This document shows, piece after piece, positions 17,572-28,400 of a stretch of 64,000 bases of DNA (positions within the stretch are counted from its first letter, which is position 1; each line of letters begins with the position of its first letter). The translations under genes were made by a program, and so were the position numbers. The notes under the pieces are model-generated. The model was not told the origin of the DNA. It searched no databases and saw only the letters and a list, made by a program, of their open reading frames with translations. Origin of the DNA: a bacterium (lineage in GTDB: Bacteria > Zhuqueibacterota > QNDG01 > DSAB01); the NCBI GenBank assembly GCA_016931965.1, contig JAFGDT010000071.1:16466-80465 (forward strand). Direction: 5' to 3'.

Positions 17572-19152
17572 TTAGATCTTCCCTTTGTGTTTTGAATTGC
17601 AGAGAAGGTATTTCCAGAAATAGGACACAGCCTTGGGTAAAGCCCTTATTTTTATCCATATTCGACGGTCGAATAACAACCTTATGCCGGCTTTGAGACC
17701 ATGAATCATATGTTCTTCATAGGGAAACCACCAGAATTTGTGGCTGTGTAACTGCTGGTCCTCATTGATATACTGAATGTTCACCATCTCATCCAGTCCC
17801 TTTTCTCCGTGCATCCAGCCAATACCGCTGTTTTTAATGCCTGTCCAGTTGGCCTCCGTCATCCCGAAAGAGACCACTGAATCATTGACCATCACCGACC
17901 CTGTTTCCAATTGTTTTGCGATCCATTCACCGTGTCTTAAATTGGATGTCCATACGGATGCGGCCAGGCCGTATTGACTCTGATTGGCAAGTTGAATGGC
18001 CTGTTGATCGTTTTCAACAGGAGTGACCACGATAATCGGACCGAATATTTCTTCATCAAAAAGATTATGTGTATTGTTTTTCCAGAGAATCACCGTCGGT
18101 TCAAAGAAATAACCCTTCTGGTTTTGAATGGGGTGTCCACCGAAACAACTGTTTGCGCGTTTACGATTTGCCCTGGCCATCAAGGATTTCATTTTATGGA
18201 GCTGCATTTTTGAAGCAAGCGGTCCGACATCGGTATTCATATCCAGCCCATTTCCAATTCGAAGTTTTTCAATTTTCGGCACTAAATGTTCGATAAATTC
18301 ATTAAAGATATTTTGATGAACATAAACACGCTCAATGGCATTACAATTTTGGCCGCAGTTGTTAAAGCCTCCCCAGAGGATTCCGCTTGTACAGGTGTCG
18401 ATGTCCGCATCTTCACAGACAATGGCCGGATCGTTTCCACCCATTTCTAGGACCACTTTTTTTAATGAATGGGCCGCTTGTTGCATGACCTTTTGTCCCA
18501 CCTGTGTACTGCCTGTAAAAAAGACTTTTTCAACTTCGGATTGTACAAGTCCCTGACCCACGTCTCCTTTTCCCTGTATCACTTGAAAACTCTCTTCGGG
18601 AACGCCGGCATTCCAGAAAAGCTCTCCCATTTTTTGACCTACAAGGGGAGTCAATTCCGATGGTTTAAAAACGACCGTGTTCCCGGATAAAAGGGCCGGA
18701 ACAATGCTCCCTAATGGAATTAAAAGCGGCCAATTCCAGGGCGTGATGATGCCCAGAACACCCAGAGGCTGGAAATGGATCTTGCTTTTTCTGCGTTTGA
18801 AAAAAAGGTTGTGCAGAGGAACAGGTCGGTCTTTTAAAAATCGATGCACCCGGTCCGCATAGTATCCAATCAGGTCAATACTTGCTTCCAGTTCAATTAC
18901 ATACGATTCAACAAGAGGTCGTCCCATTTCCAGTGTGATGAGCCGGGCAAAGGCCTCCTGTTCCTTTAAAAGAAGCTGTTGTGCATTTCTTAATATTTTC
19001 GAGCGTTCTGAGCGCTTTCGTTTGGACCAAACAGGAAAAGCTTTCCGCGCAGTTTTAACGATCTTTTCAATATCGGATTTATGGGTTGATTTCACTTCAC
19101 CTATCACTTCAAGCGTTGCAGGATTGACGGATTGGATGATGTTGTGGGTCAT
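17572..19152 (-). CDS. Aldehyde dehydrogenase, NAD(P)-dependent
   Basis: 526 residues of the ALDH superfamily. Active-site pieces are intact: PWNWPL (Asn), LEMGGNDP (general-base Glu) and CGQNCNAIERV (nucleophile Cys, with the motif GQNC). Family members oxidise aldehydes to acids. About 50 residues past the usual end form a basic, aromatic tail (KAVSYFWKYLLCNSK), which could attach the enzyme to a membrane. It lies 65 bases downstream of a DUF362 gene on the same strand and is probably co-transcribed. The best guess is a broad or medium/long-chain aldehyde substrate. Confidence 0.9.
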   Translation of the reverse strand: MTHNIIQSVNPATLEVIGEVKSTHKSDIEKIVKTARKAFPVWSKRKRSERSKILRNAQQLLLKEQEAFARLITLEMGRPLVESYVIELEASIDLIGYYADRVHRFLKDRPVPLHNLFFKRRKSKIHFQPLGVLGIITPWNWPLLIPLGSIVPALLSGNTVVFKPSELTPLVGQKMGELFWNAGVPEESFQVIQGKGDVGQGLVQSEVEKVFFTGSTQVGQKVMQQAAHSLKKVVLEMGGNDPAIVCEDADIDTCTSGILWGGFNNCGQNCNAIERVYVHQNIFNEFIEHLVPKIEKLRIGNGLDMNTDVGPLASKMQLHKMKSLMARANRKRANSCFGGHPIQNQKGYFFEPTVILWKNNTHNLFDEEIFGPIIVVTPVENDQQAIQLANQSQYGLAASVWTSNLRHGEWIAKQLETGSVMVNDSVVSFGMTEANWTGIKNSGIGWMHGEKGLDEMVNIQYINEDQQLHSHKFWWFPYEEHMIHGLKAGIRLLFDRRIWIKIRALPKAVSYFWKYLLCNSKHKGKI

Positions 19153-19217
19153 GTATCTTTTCCTTTATCTTATCAATGCATGTCAGTCGCCATCAGCTAT
19201 TGTGTTCAGTGTTTGAT

Positions 19218-20501
19218 TCATCTTTGCAGATTGATCAGCCATCCTTTTAATTTTTTAATCGGGTAGAGGATAAATCCGTCAAAAATGAGGGACGGTCGCA
19301 CCAGCGGATTGATGATCAAAAAATAGGCCAGCATGGTCAGAATGATGCGTTTGTGGCTGGGCGGACATCCTCTGATTCTGACGATTCCTTTTGCTTTAAT
19401 ACGGGTGGATGCGGTTGCGCATTCCCCGATCAAGAGCACCTTTTTTGCCTCGATTTCTTCTTTTATCTTTCCCAATAAAACAGTGAGATGGGGCAGTTTT
19501 CGAAACAATCCGGGTTTTCGATCTTTGATCATGTGCAGCCAGTCAAGAAAGATGCCCTGGCATCCGCCGATACAATAGGGTTCTCCCGATACAATTCGAA
19601 AATTGCAGTCGTATTGGTTAACAGGCATGAAACCGAAATCCAATTTTTTTGCGATAGCCTGTCCATCTTGAAAGCGATAATCACCCAAAATTTGAATTTG
19701 GTCCATCGAATCAGGCCCATAACCGCGTTTCATTGCCTCCAAGATATGGTCGATTTTGAAAGGATCAAGACCTAGCATTTTGGCGCAGACCATGTCGTGC
19801 GCCACGGCGTTGTTTGCGACGACAATGACTCCGAAATCGATGCCCGGCTGGGTCATCTGATTCCCTCCGTATGCCATGCGAATGCCATCCGTGATGATCA
19901 GATCCGGATTGGCGGCTTCAAGAATATCCACAATTTTGATCGGTAAATCCCGATGGTGATGATGCATCCGTTGACGTGAATCGACCGTTCCGATATTCAA
20001 TTTTAAAGCCCCTGAAAAAGCCTGTGAAAGCACATTGGTCTTGAGTTTTGGAGCAAAGATCAGAAAATCCCGTTCTTTCATTTCTTTGGCGATCGTCAAA
20101 TGCGGGTGGATTTTTGCATGCTGGAGAACAATGGTTGCCTGACGTCCCTCTTCCATGGCGCGCAGTCTGACGGGATATTTTCGTTTTAATTTTCGATATC
20201 CTGCATACCGGAATGCTCCTGCTGTGGTGATGCCCAGTCCGGATTTTTCGACGATGTCGATTTTTTCTATTTTTTTGTCGTGATCTTTCAAGAACTCAAG
20301 AATACCGCCAATCAATTCGGGGCGTGTATATCCTTCTGTGGCCACCTTCGGATGGGCCATGACCAGATTCGGTTTAATCACGATTTTTCCCGCAATCGGT
20401 TTATTGATATTGATCTGACTCATTGCCACTTTGATCACGGAGACGATGTGCTCAATGGAATAGGTATCACATCTGCCGAGATAAACAGAGTATTTGGCCA
20501 T
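19218..20501 (-). CDS. DUF362 domain-containing protein
   Basis: 427 residues. The DUF362 core is recognisable in KIVIKPNLVMAHP near the N-terminus, ERDFLIFAPKLKTN and LNIGTVDSRQRMHHHHRDLP, a metal- or cofactor-like region with four consecutive His. Unlike many DUF362 proteins, no 4Fe-4S ferredoxin module (CxxCxxC) follows; instead the C-terminus holds a hydrophobic segment (ILTMLAYFLIINPLVRPSLI), perhaps a membrane anchor. Family function is poorly known. First gene of a likely two-gene unit with the aldehyde dehydrogenase. Confidence 0.8.
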   Translation of the reverse strand: MAKYSVYLGRCDTYSIEHIVSVIKVAMSQININKPIAGKIVIKPNLVMAHPKVATEGYTRPELIGGILEFLKDHDKKIEKIDIVEKSGLGITTAGAFRYAGYRKLKRKYPVRLRAMEEGRQATIVLQHAKIHPHLTIAKEMKERDFLIFAPKLKTNVLSQAFSGALKLNIGTVDSRQRMHHHHRDLPIKIVDILEAANPDLIITDGIRMAYGGNQMTQPGIDFGVIVVANNAVAHDMVCAKMLGLDPFKIDHILEAMKRGYGPDSMDQIQILGDYRFQDGQAIAKKLDFGFMPVNQYDCNFRIVSGEPYCIGGCQGIFLDWLHMIKDRKPGLFRKLPHLTVLLGKIKEEIEAKKVLLIGECATASTRIKAKGIVRIRGCPPSHKRIILTMLAYFLIINPLVRPSLIFDGFILYPIKKLKGWLINLQR

Positions 20502-20598
20502 GCCGTTTTCCTTTATGTAAAAAATGATTCAATCCTTTTCTCTGAACAAGGCGATTCGTTATTAAGGAAGACCGAAATTCGATAGGATTTACTTTCAA

Positions 20599-21360
20599 TT
20601 AGAGATCAATGATGACTGAAGTCAAGAACGAAGAATCGGTTCTCCGTATCGTGGACTCGGGTACTAGATTCTGATAACTGATCAAATAAGAAAGACCGAT
20701 AGAGAATCCAGCACCGATACCCGCCGATAGGTGTGTTTCACCTGTTATAAAATATTTTTGCCTGTTTTTCAATGATTGGGACATATCGACTTGCCATTTC
20801 CATTCCACCTGAGAATTGATTTTCCATGCGTAAGTGATATCTGTATCGATTGAAGAATAATCGGACGATTCAGTACCGTCGAATGAATAATTTTCATAAT
20901 CATATTTAAAGGAAGCAAGGCTCTTTAAAAGATGTGAAGGATTCGTGATGATGTCAATGCCCAGACCGGGCCCGGAGGAAAGCCGATGGTCAAATCCGGC
21001 GAACTTGTCACGCAAGTAATTTATTTCCAGAAATCCAAAGAGCCGGCCAGAAAGAACCCGTTCCATTCTCAAATCGGATGTCAGCCTGTTTGCATTCATT
21101 TTTCCCCTGTTTCTGGACATGAGATAGGTATTATTCAAGAAGAAACGGTTTGGCTCTTGTTCTGTTTCAAAATTGAACTTGCCGGCAAATGAGCGTGTGG
21201 ATGTATTCCCTGAAGTTTCCGCATAGGCCAATTCCAGATGGATGGTTCGTTTTTTCTCCTGGGCTTGACCGTTTGTCGAAAAAGAAGAGAGAGTGAGAAG
21301 CAGTCCAAACAGTGTATTCATTCTGAATAAAGATTTGAATGTTGTTTTGGTTGATTTCAT
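20599..21360 (-). CDS. DUF481 outer-membrane beta-barrel protein
   Basis: About 253 residues: signal peptide (about 1-33, ending GQAQ), then repeated amphipathic strands (HLELAYAETSGNTSTRSFAGKF, RFFLNNTYLMSRNRGKMNANR) as in the YdiY/DUF481 family of outer-membrane proteins. ATG 21360 overlaps the corA stop by 4 bases (ATGA) and has GAGG 8 bases upstream; ATG 21366 would leave no spacing. Third gene of the mscS-corA operon. Confidence 0.85.
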   Translation of the reverse strand: MKSTKTTFKSLFRMNTLFGLLLTLSSFSTNGQAQEKKRTIHLELAYAETSGNTSTRSFAGKFNFETEQEPNRFFLNNTYLMSRNRGKMNANRLTSDLRMERVLSGRLFGFLEINYLRDKFAGFDHRLSSGPGLGIDIITNPSHLLKSLASFKYDYENYSFDGTESSDYSSIDTDITYAWKINSQVEWKWQVDMSQSLKNRQKYFITGETHLSAGIGAGFSIGLSYLISYQNLVPESTIRRTDSSFLTSVIIDL

Positions 21361-22418
21361 AGCCATTTCCTCTTTTTGAAAAAGATAACCATCACGATGG
21401 CCACGACGGCCATCATGCCCCATACGATAAAATAACCGATCCGCCATTTCAGCTCGGGCATGTATTCGAAATTCATCCCGTAGATGCCTGCAATGAAAGT
21501 CAGAGGAATGAAGATCGTGGCAATGATGGTGAGCACCTTCATCACTTCGTTCATCTTGTTGCTGATGCTTGATAGATACATGTCAAACATCCCCGCATTC
21601 ATGTCTCGCATCGTTTCAATCATCTCCACAACACGGATGGTATGATCATAGAGATCCCTGAAATAGGGCATCGTCTGCTTTTTAACGAGTTTCGATTCTC
21701 CATTGTAGAGTGTGCTGATCAGCTCTCTTAATGGCCAGATCGATTTGCGGAGGAAAAGCAAATTTCTTTTGATTGTATGGAGTTTTTGCATTGTACGGTT
21801 ATCTGGATTGGTCATGACCTCGTCTTCTAAAATTTCGATATTTTCACCCAGATTTTCAATCACCAAAAAATAATTGTCTACAATCGCATCAACCAGTGAA
21901 TAGGCAAGGTAATCAGGTCCCATTTGTCGGATGCGGCCTTTGTGTGTCCTGATCCTTTCCCGGATGACTTCGAACACATCTCCCGGCTTTTCCTGGAATG
22001 AGATAAGATATCGATCCCCAATGATCAGGGTGACCTGTTCGTTTTGAATTTCATTTTCCTTAAATGTAATCATCTTCAAAACGATCTGCATATAGTTACC
22101 CAGATCTTCACATTTCGGGCGCTGGTCCACACTGAGAATGTCTTCCAGAACAAGCGGGTGAATTTGGAAGTGTTGGCCGATTTGATCGATAATGTCCACT
22201 TGATGCAGGCCGTCGATGTTGATCCAGGTCACTGTCGGTTTATTCTTAAAAGGAAAACTTTCCTTAATCGAATCGATTCGTTTCTCCTGAAACTTCTGGT
22301 CGTCGTAATCGATCACCGTCATCACCACTTTCTCGACTTTGGGCGTGCCTGTAAATTGAAGTGTTCCCGGAGGCTGGCCTAGTTTTCGTCCCTTTTTTTC
22401 AAAGAGTTTGACCTTCAT
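21357..22418 (-). CDS. corA: CorA magnesium/cobalt transporter
   Basis: 353 residues. Large cytoplasmic N-terminal domain, long stalk helix, then two C-terminal membrane segments with the selectivity loop YGMNFEYMPEL and a basic tail (KKRKWL). This is the 2-TM-GxN pentameric channel for Mg2+ (and Co2+/Ni2+). Its ATG overlaps the mscS stop by 4 bases and its stop overlaps the DUF481 start, so the three are translationally coupled. Confidence 0.97.
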   Translation of the reverse strand: MKVKLFEKKGRKLGQPPGTLQFTGTPKVEKVVMTVIDYDDQKFQEKRIDSIKESFPFKNKPTVTWINIDGLHQVDIIDQIGQHFQIHPLVLEDILSVDQRPKCEDLGNYMQIVLKMITFKENEIQNEQVTLIIGDRYLISFQEKPGDVFEVIRERIRTHKGRIRQMGPDYLAYSLVDAIVDNYFLVIENLGENIEILEDEVMTNPDNRTMQKLHTIKRNLLFLRKSIWPLRELISTLYNGESKLVKKQTMPYFRDLYDHTIRVVEMIETMRDMNAGMFDMYLSSISNKMNEVMKVLTIIATIFIPLTFIAGIYGMNFEYMPELKWRIGYFIVWGMMAVVAIVMVIFFKKRKWL

Positions 22419-23578
22419 GATTTATCTCCTTGACCATTTTCGATGATGATATTCAGCGGCGGCGACTGATTCTTTTTATCCTTTCCAATATAGAGCGTCT
22501 GATGCGGAAAGGGAATTTCAATGTTCCGCGCGTCAAATTCCTTTTTTAACCGCCGGTTGAATTCGCGGGCGACGCGCCATTGCTTGATCGGTTTTGTCTT
22601 TGTCCGTGCTTTGATGATCAGAGCCGAATCCCCGAATTGATCCAGTCCCAGAATCTCAAGCGGTTCTAGAATGTCGTTCTGATAATTGGGGTCTTTGCGC
22701 ATTTCTTCATCGACAGCTTTCATCACATCGATCACCTCATCCACATCTTCACGGTAGGCGACACCGATATCAAAAACGTAACGGGAGTAGCCCTTGGTCA
22801 TGTTGGTGACCACATTGATCTCTCCGTTGGGCACGTAATGCACATTGCCGGATAGATCGCGGAGAATCGTCATCTTTAAATTAAGGCGTTCAACAACACC
22901 CGATTTACCGGCCACTTCGACGACATCGCCGACGCGAATCTGGTCTTCGAGGAAAATGAAAAAACCGCTGATGATGTCCTTGACCAGACTCTGCGCTCCA
23001 AAACCGACCGCCAAGCCAAGAACGCCGGCTGCCGCGAGGATCGGGCCGATATCGATACCCAAATCATCCAGAATAATGATCGTTGCAATGATGAATAAAC
23101 TGATATTGGAAACATACCGGGTGATGGAGTTCAGTGTTTCTGTTCGTTTTTGAAATTCTTCATCGGCTTTTTTCCGACCTCTGATAACCGAAGAAAAGAG
23201 TCGGCCTATCAGCTGATTAATCGCTTTGATCAGGATGATTGTGGCCAGAATGATCAAAAGCAGTTTTATACCATGCACACCGGCTACTGCTAAGATCGGA
23301 CCAATATTGATACCAAAATCATCCAGAATGATTATCACTGCAATGATAAAAAGTGTGATGGTAGACACATATCGGGTGACAGATTTCATTGTCTCTGTTC
23401 GTTTTTGAAATTCTTCATCGGCTTTTTTCCGACCTTTGATAACCGATGAGATAATTCGGCTCATTGACCAATTGATCACTTTGATCAGAACGATAGTAAC
23501 CACAATGACCGAGAGCGGTTTTAAACCATGGTTAAAAAACCATTCGCCGATCGCTGTGATCCATCCTGTCCAATCCAT
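22415..23578 (-). CDS. mscS: MscS-family mechanosensitive channel with duplicated membrane unit
   Basis: 387 residues. The pore helix and beta domain are canonical: LAAAGVLGLAVGFGAQSLVKD (about 181-201) and FFIFLEDQIRVGDVVEV. The preceding membrane part is a tandem duplication: residues about 24-103 and 109-188 match with an 85-residue offset (both contain GRKKADEEFQKRTET, then a hydrophobic stretch ending IIILDD and GPILA.AGV). At DNA level 50 of 51 bases are the same between 23141 and 23396 onward, so the event is recent. Strong ribosome site AAGGAGGAG before ATG 23578. First gene of the mscS-corA-DUF481 operon. Confidence 0.93.
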   Translation of the reverse strand: MDWTGWITAIGEWFFNHGLKPLSVIVVTIVLIKVINWSMSRIISSVIKGRKKADEEFQKRTETMKSVTRYVSTITLFIIAVIIILDDFGINIGPILAVAGVHGIKLLLIILATIILIKAINQLIGRLFSSVIRGRKKADEEFQKRTETLNSITRYVSNISLFIIATIIILDDLGIDIGPILAAAGVLGLAVGFGAQSLVKDIISGFFIFLEDQIRVGDVVEVAGKSGVVERLNLKMTILRDLSGNVHYVPNGEINVVTNMTKGYSRYVFDIGVAYREDVDEVIDVMKAVDEEMRKDPNYQNDILEPLEILGLDQFGDSALIIKARTKTKPIKQWRVAREFNRRLKKEFDARNIEIPFPHQTLYIGKDKKNQSPPLNIIIENGQGDKS

Positions 23579-23650
23579 TTCTCCTCCTTACGTATCTTAT
23601 CAATTATTGTATGAATGAATCAATCTTCTTATTCCATTTGTATTTATTTT

Positions 23651-25456
23651 TCAGAAAGGCTGGCCCATACTAATTGCAATGCAGGAGCGCGGTTCACCAG
23701 GATTGGGATCAACATTGATTCCCCAATCCACTCTGCCTGTTCCAATCGGTGTATTGATTCGCAGACCCAAACCGGGGGAGATCCTCAGTGATTTGACCGA
23801 AAACAATTCCGGTTTTTCCCAGACATTACCGATGTCTGTAAAGAAGGCCAATCCAAATATTTTGTAAACATCGATTTTCATTTCAAATGCATTCCACACC
23901 AACTTAAACGTACCGCCCACTGGATTGCGGTTTTGATCCAACGGTCCCACCTTTTTATTTTGAAATCCGCGTATGGAATTGGGCCCTCCAGAATAATACC
24001 GTTCGTAAAGAGGGATTGCCGATCGTCCACCATCCATGAAAATCCAGCCGATCTCGCAAGCGGTTCCCAGAACGACTCGGGGAGACAGCTGCAAAAAATA
24101 TTTTATTTTCAATATTGACCGGGAAAAATTTTTCAATCCCATCTGGTCGATCTTACCGATTTCATAGCTCATGTCGATGACTGTTCCGGATTGTGTATTG
24201 AAGAGATTGTTTCTCGAGTCGTAAACCATTGAAGTGCTGAAACTGTATTTTTGGCTTCTGGCTGTTCCAGTTTCATCAGTGACAACAACATGACTCAACC
24301 TGGAAAATGCGCTGGTCAATGCAAAAACCATTCTGAAGCGTTGGAGCCAATCCCTGCCGATCTGAATCTGACCGGTTTGACGTTTGAGGTGATACCCGGG
24401 TTCTTTTTTGAATTCCATCAATCCGCTGATGTCGGTCTGCCATTTCGAGCCCCATGTCCAGGGTTCGGTAACAGAGAGTTCAGCACTCCTTACAATGGAA
24501 CTTGCTTTCAGTGTTAAGCTTGCTTTCCGAGCCATTCCCCACAAGTTTGTATGTTGTATTTCCATTTTTGCTCTGAGTCTGTCGAATGAACCATAACCGA
24601 TTCCAGTCATGAAATTGATATGTGTCTCCTCCTTCAGTTCAATCAGGACATCTCTGGTGGTTGAATCGGTTGCATTGAAGGGAAGCAAGGAAATAAATAC
24701 ACTGCGAAAGAGTCCGCTCTGGTATAATTTTCTCTGTGATTCCATTATTTTTGATAACTGTGCCGTTTCACCGGTCTGAAATGTAATGTAACGTTGAATG
24801 ACCTGTAAACGTGTTTTTTGGTTTCCTTGAATTTGAATGTGGCCAATCATGGACGATCGATTTTCAATAATGGCGATATCCACCATTATGCGCGATTGTT
24901 CAGTCAAAAGTCGGACTTCAGGCTGGATGCTTGTATCGAGATGTCCTCGATTGTTGTAAAGTGCTAAAAGTGCATCTGTCGATTGATTCAGATTTTTCGT
25001 TTGGAAGATCTCACCGGAATGGATTTGAATGTGTTCAGTCAGCGTTGAATCGGGGAATAGGGTGTTGCCTAAAAAGGTGATACTTTGGATGATATAGGGT
25101 TCACCTTCAGTAATATCAATTTCAATATCTACCTGTTTATGGATTGAATCGATTTCGATTTTTGTGGGTAGAGCGTATGCATCAAAGTAACCGTTATCCT
25201 TGTAGAATTTTTCAATCGCAATCACGTCATCCTGAAATATGGATTCATCGTACTTGTTTGGTATAAACAAGGAATAGGGTAACGATGAGGGTCGATGCAA
25301 CATTTTTTTGATTAATGTTTTATCTGAATAAACTGAGTTCCCCTGGAATCGAATGGTTCGAATTTCCAATCCCTCGGCCGCGCTCCACGTGGTTTTTATG
25401 CCCAATAGGCTAAGAATAAGCATGATTGATAAACTGTTTTGAAAGATGTGTTTCAT
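23651..25456 (-). CDS. tamA: TamA/BamA-family outer-membrane assembly protein
   Basis: 601 residues: signal peptide (about 1-26), POTRA domains (about 30-265, e.g. IRTIRFQGNSVYSDKTL and IQSITFLGNTLFPDST), and a C-terminal Omp85 barrel (about 280-601) with the family hallmarks YYSGGPNSIRGFQ and an end in SCIAISMGQPF with a terminal aromatic. The stop overlaps no later gene; the start overlaps the tamB stop by 4 bases. Pairing with tamB supports TamA rather than BamA. It helps insert or move proteins or lipids across the outer membrane. Confidence 0.92.
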   Translation of the reverse strand: MKHIFQNSLSIMLILSLLGIKTTWSAAEGLEIRTIRFQGNSVYSDKTLIKKMLHRPSSLPYSLFIPNKYDESIFQDDVIAIEKFYKDNGYFDAYALPTKIEIDSIHKQVDIEIDITEGEPYIIQSITFLGNTLFPDSTLTEHIQIHSGEIFQTKNLNQSTDALLALYNNRGHLDTSIQPEVRLLTEQSRIMVDIAIIENRSSMIGHIQIQGNQKTRLQVIQRYITFQTGETAQLSKIMESQRKLYQSGLFRSVFISLLPFNATDSTTRDVLIELKEETHINFMTGIGYGSFDRLRAKMEIQHTNLWGMARKASLTLKASSIVRSAELSVTEPWTWGSKWQTDISGLMEFKKEPGYHLKRQTGQIQIGRDWLQRFRMVFALTSAFSRLSHVVVTDETGTARSQKYSFSTSMVYDSRNNLFNTQSGTVIDMSYEIGKIDQMGLKNFSRSILKIKYFLQLSPRVVLGTACEIGWIFMDGGRSAIPLYERYYSGGPNSIRGFQNKKVGPLDQNRNPVGGTFKLVWNAFEMKIDVYKIFGLAFFTDIGNVWEKPELFSVKSLRISPGLGLRINTPIGTGRVDWGINVDPNPGEPRSCIAISMGQPF

Positions 25457-28400
25457 TGGATACCGATTCCGTATATCAAATCGAGTCCGGATCGTCCGTA
25501 GCGATCGGTTTCACCCTGTAGCATTAAACGGTCGTGGAGATGATAATTCAATCGGATGCTCTGGTCGTTGATGTGGCCTATCCGTGTTGAATAGGTAATG
25601 GTTATCTTTTGAAATAAATTTCTTGATGCCGTGACTGTTGGGCTTTCATCATCTTGCCGAAAGACATTGCCGGCAATGGTTATCTCGGCAAATTTGAGTG
25701 TTTCATTGACCGTTCTCGAGGCATAATTGATCAGTCTCTCGTTGGATAAAGAAGCAGCCCGTTCCTTCAGAAGATCCACAACGGTTAAAGTAGCTGAACT
25801 TCGATCCGTTATTGCCTGCCCTGTTGATCCGACGGTTAATAACGTCAGGATATCGGCTTCGTTTAAATAAGGTTCGCTTGATAACTGCAGGCGGGCTTGG
25901 TCAAGAGGGCCCTGAATGGAAAGCGTAATGGCGTACGGCTTTTGATCGGATGATTGATGACCGCTCAATTGATGCACGGCAATGAGATCCATCTCGGGAT
26001 TGATGCGGTTGGGATCGATAAAATCGAGTATCCCTCTGTTGATTTTGAACTTTCTATCAAGATAGAGCAGGTAACCCTCGCGAACAGTAACACGACCCCC
26101 TAATCTTATATTGTTCAAATTTCCCATAACACGCAATTCGGGATGGAGCCGCACTTTAACGAGATTGTTATCCACCCACAGATTCTCGCTCTCCTGAATG
26201 CGTATATCCATTTCGATTTTTTGAAAGTAATCGGGTCGATTCATTGAAGGGCGGTCCCGTGTTTGCATTTTTTGCATGATATCGGTTGGCGTGATGGCAT
26301 TTTGGATGACCGATTTATCCAACATGACCAAGCCAGTCAGCACGTAGGTTTCCCCTTTATTTGTCATTTCGAAATGTGCATTCTGGATTTGTATGTCGTA
26401 TTGTTTTCTTTTCATGACTCTTAATGTGGATAGATCGGTTTTTAAGGTGAGTTGAGAGAGTTTATTACCGGTAATTGTTAAAAAACCGCTGCTTCCAATA
26501 TGTCCTTGATTCTGAACCAAAACCAATGTGTCAAGATGCAATTGGTTTCCGGTGAAAAAAAGATGGAAGTAGCCATTTGAAAATGGAATTTCCGACCATG
26601 GCGGTGAAAACGTCATGTCTTGAATAGTCAATTCTCCATTGATCATTGGTGATCTGTTCGTTCCCGATATGTTCACGTTGGCGTCAATCATACCCGAGAT
26701 ATAACGGATTTCCGGATTCAGCGGTTCGAACAGAGAGATGGGGAACTGATCAAGTGTATTTACAAATTGGATGGAATCTTTTTGAATGATACCGTTAATC
26801 GATAGGGCTTTCTGATTATATACATCCGTATCGGCGTGTAGTTTCAAACTGTTGTCTTTCGATAGATAAAACTGTGCTTTCAGGGAGACAGGAATGGACT
26901 GGAGGGCAAATCGGCCTGTCGGAATCTCAGCCAGTGTATCTTGCACGCTTATTGCCATGTACAGGTTATCCACGTGAATCTGTTCAACAGGATGATAGAT
27001 GTCCCCGTTAAGAACAATCAGACCGACAGGGTGAAGATCGGGAAAACGGCCTTCCCAATTGATATCTGCATCGATGAAACCAACTGTTTCCAGACTGTCT
27101 GGAAGCCACGGTCTGATCCATTGTAAATCCAGAGAATCGAGCTGGATGCTTCCCCGGGTGTGGGCTATTTGACTGAAATTGCTGTCGAACAAGTTTTGAT
27201 CTGATTCAATGATACTTTCGATTTGATGCTGCCTACCGTTTTGATAAATCGTCAGCTGGATGGGATCAATAAGGTTGTTTTGCACATGGATTTCAAGCAG
27301 CAGTGAGTCCGCTAATACTTGATTCTGGTATAAGGGATGGTTAACCTTGCTTCTCAATATCATGTGATGGTCTGAATGATTTCGGCTATACTCAGTCTGC
27401 ATCGTGAGTTGACCCTGGAGAGTTGGCAAGTTTGTTAAGAAATTTTTTATGACTGATAAGTTTTTCACTTCTCCCCATACCTGAATGGTCTGAATTTGAC
27501 TTTCCGATACCGCCATTTCACAGAGGATATCTCCCCAGCTTGAATCCGTATCAAAGGAAATGGGTGTTTTTTCTGCGGGATAGATCGATGCCCTCACTAA
27601 GCCTGTTCGGTTCTGAGTATTAAATTCTCCGTTCAATCTGAGAGCGAATGGTACATTATCGTATGCCGTATCTTGTTTTTGATTCCAGCCTGAAGGATGG
27701 ATAACTTGAAAATCGTGAATCGATAGACGATTTTGACTATATTCCATATGGGTGCAGAGACTGTCTAATTGGTATTGCTGAAATTGCAGATTTGATGCCT
27801 GCATATAAAAATCGATAGTGGAATTATCACCTATATAGTTGATTTGACCTTCCCCGAAAAGAGATCCATAAATCGGGGATGTTTGGAAAAAGGAGGAGAG
27901 AGGCTCAATTTTAGGAACAGAAAGAGAAATCGTACCGTGAAAACCATTTTGCTGCAGTTGTATGTTGGCTGCAATTGAAGAGGCTTCATGCGAAAGAGTG
28001 AGATCCATCTTTTCGTCGGTATATTGAAAATCAATGCGGTAGGAAGGAAATTGCTGTTTTTGTGTTTGGATATCGGACAGATTCAGTTCGCCGGCAGCTT
28101 TCCAGTCGCGAAATGTGCTGCCCTTTCCGGATGCATGAAAAACACCATTAAGATGGCCTTCAATAAGAGTCAATTTCTGATTAAAACTGCTCTGTACTTG
28201 TGGCAGTTGAATTCCTTTCAAATTCAGAGAAATATATCCTTGTTGTGATTCCTCCATACCGAGCTGACCTGAACCTGAAAGGATACCTCCCCAAACCAGG
28301 GATTGAAAAGAACTCACATTTATTTTTTCGTTTTCCAGTTGAACGTTTGCCGCCATCTCACTGACGTAATGCGAGTCCACCTGAACGGTATCGATTTTAA

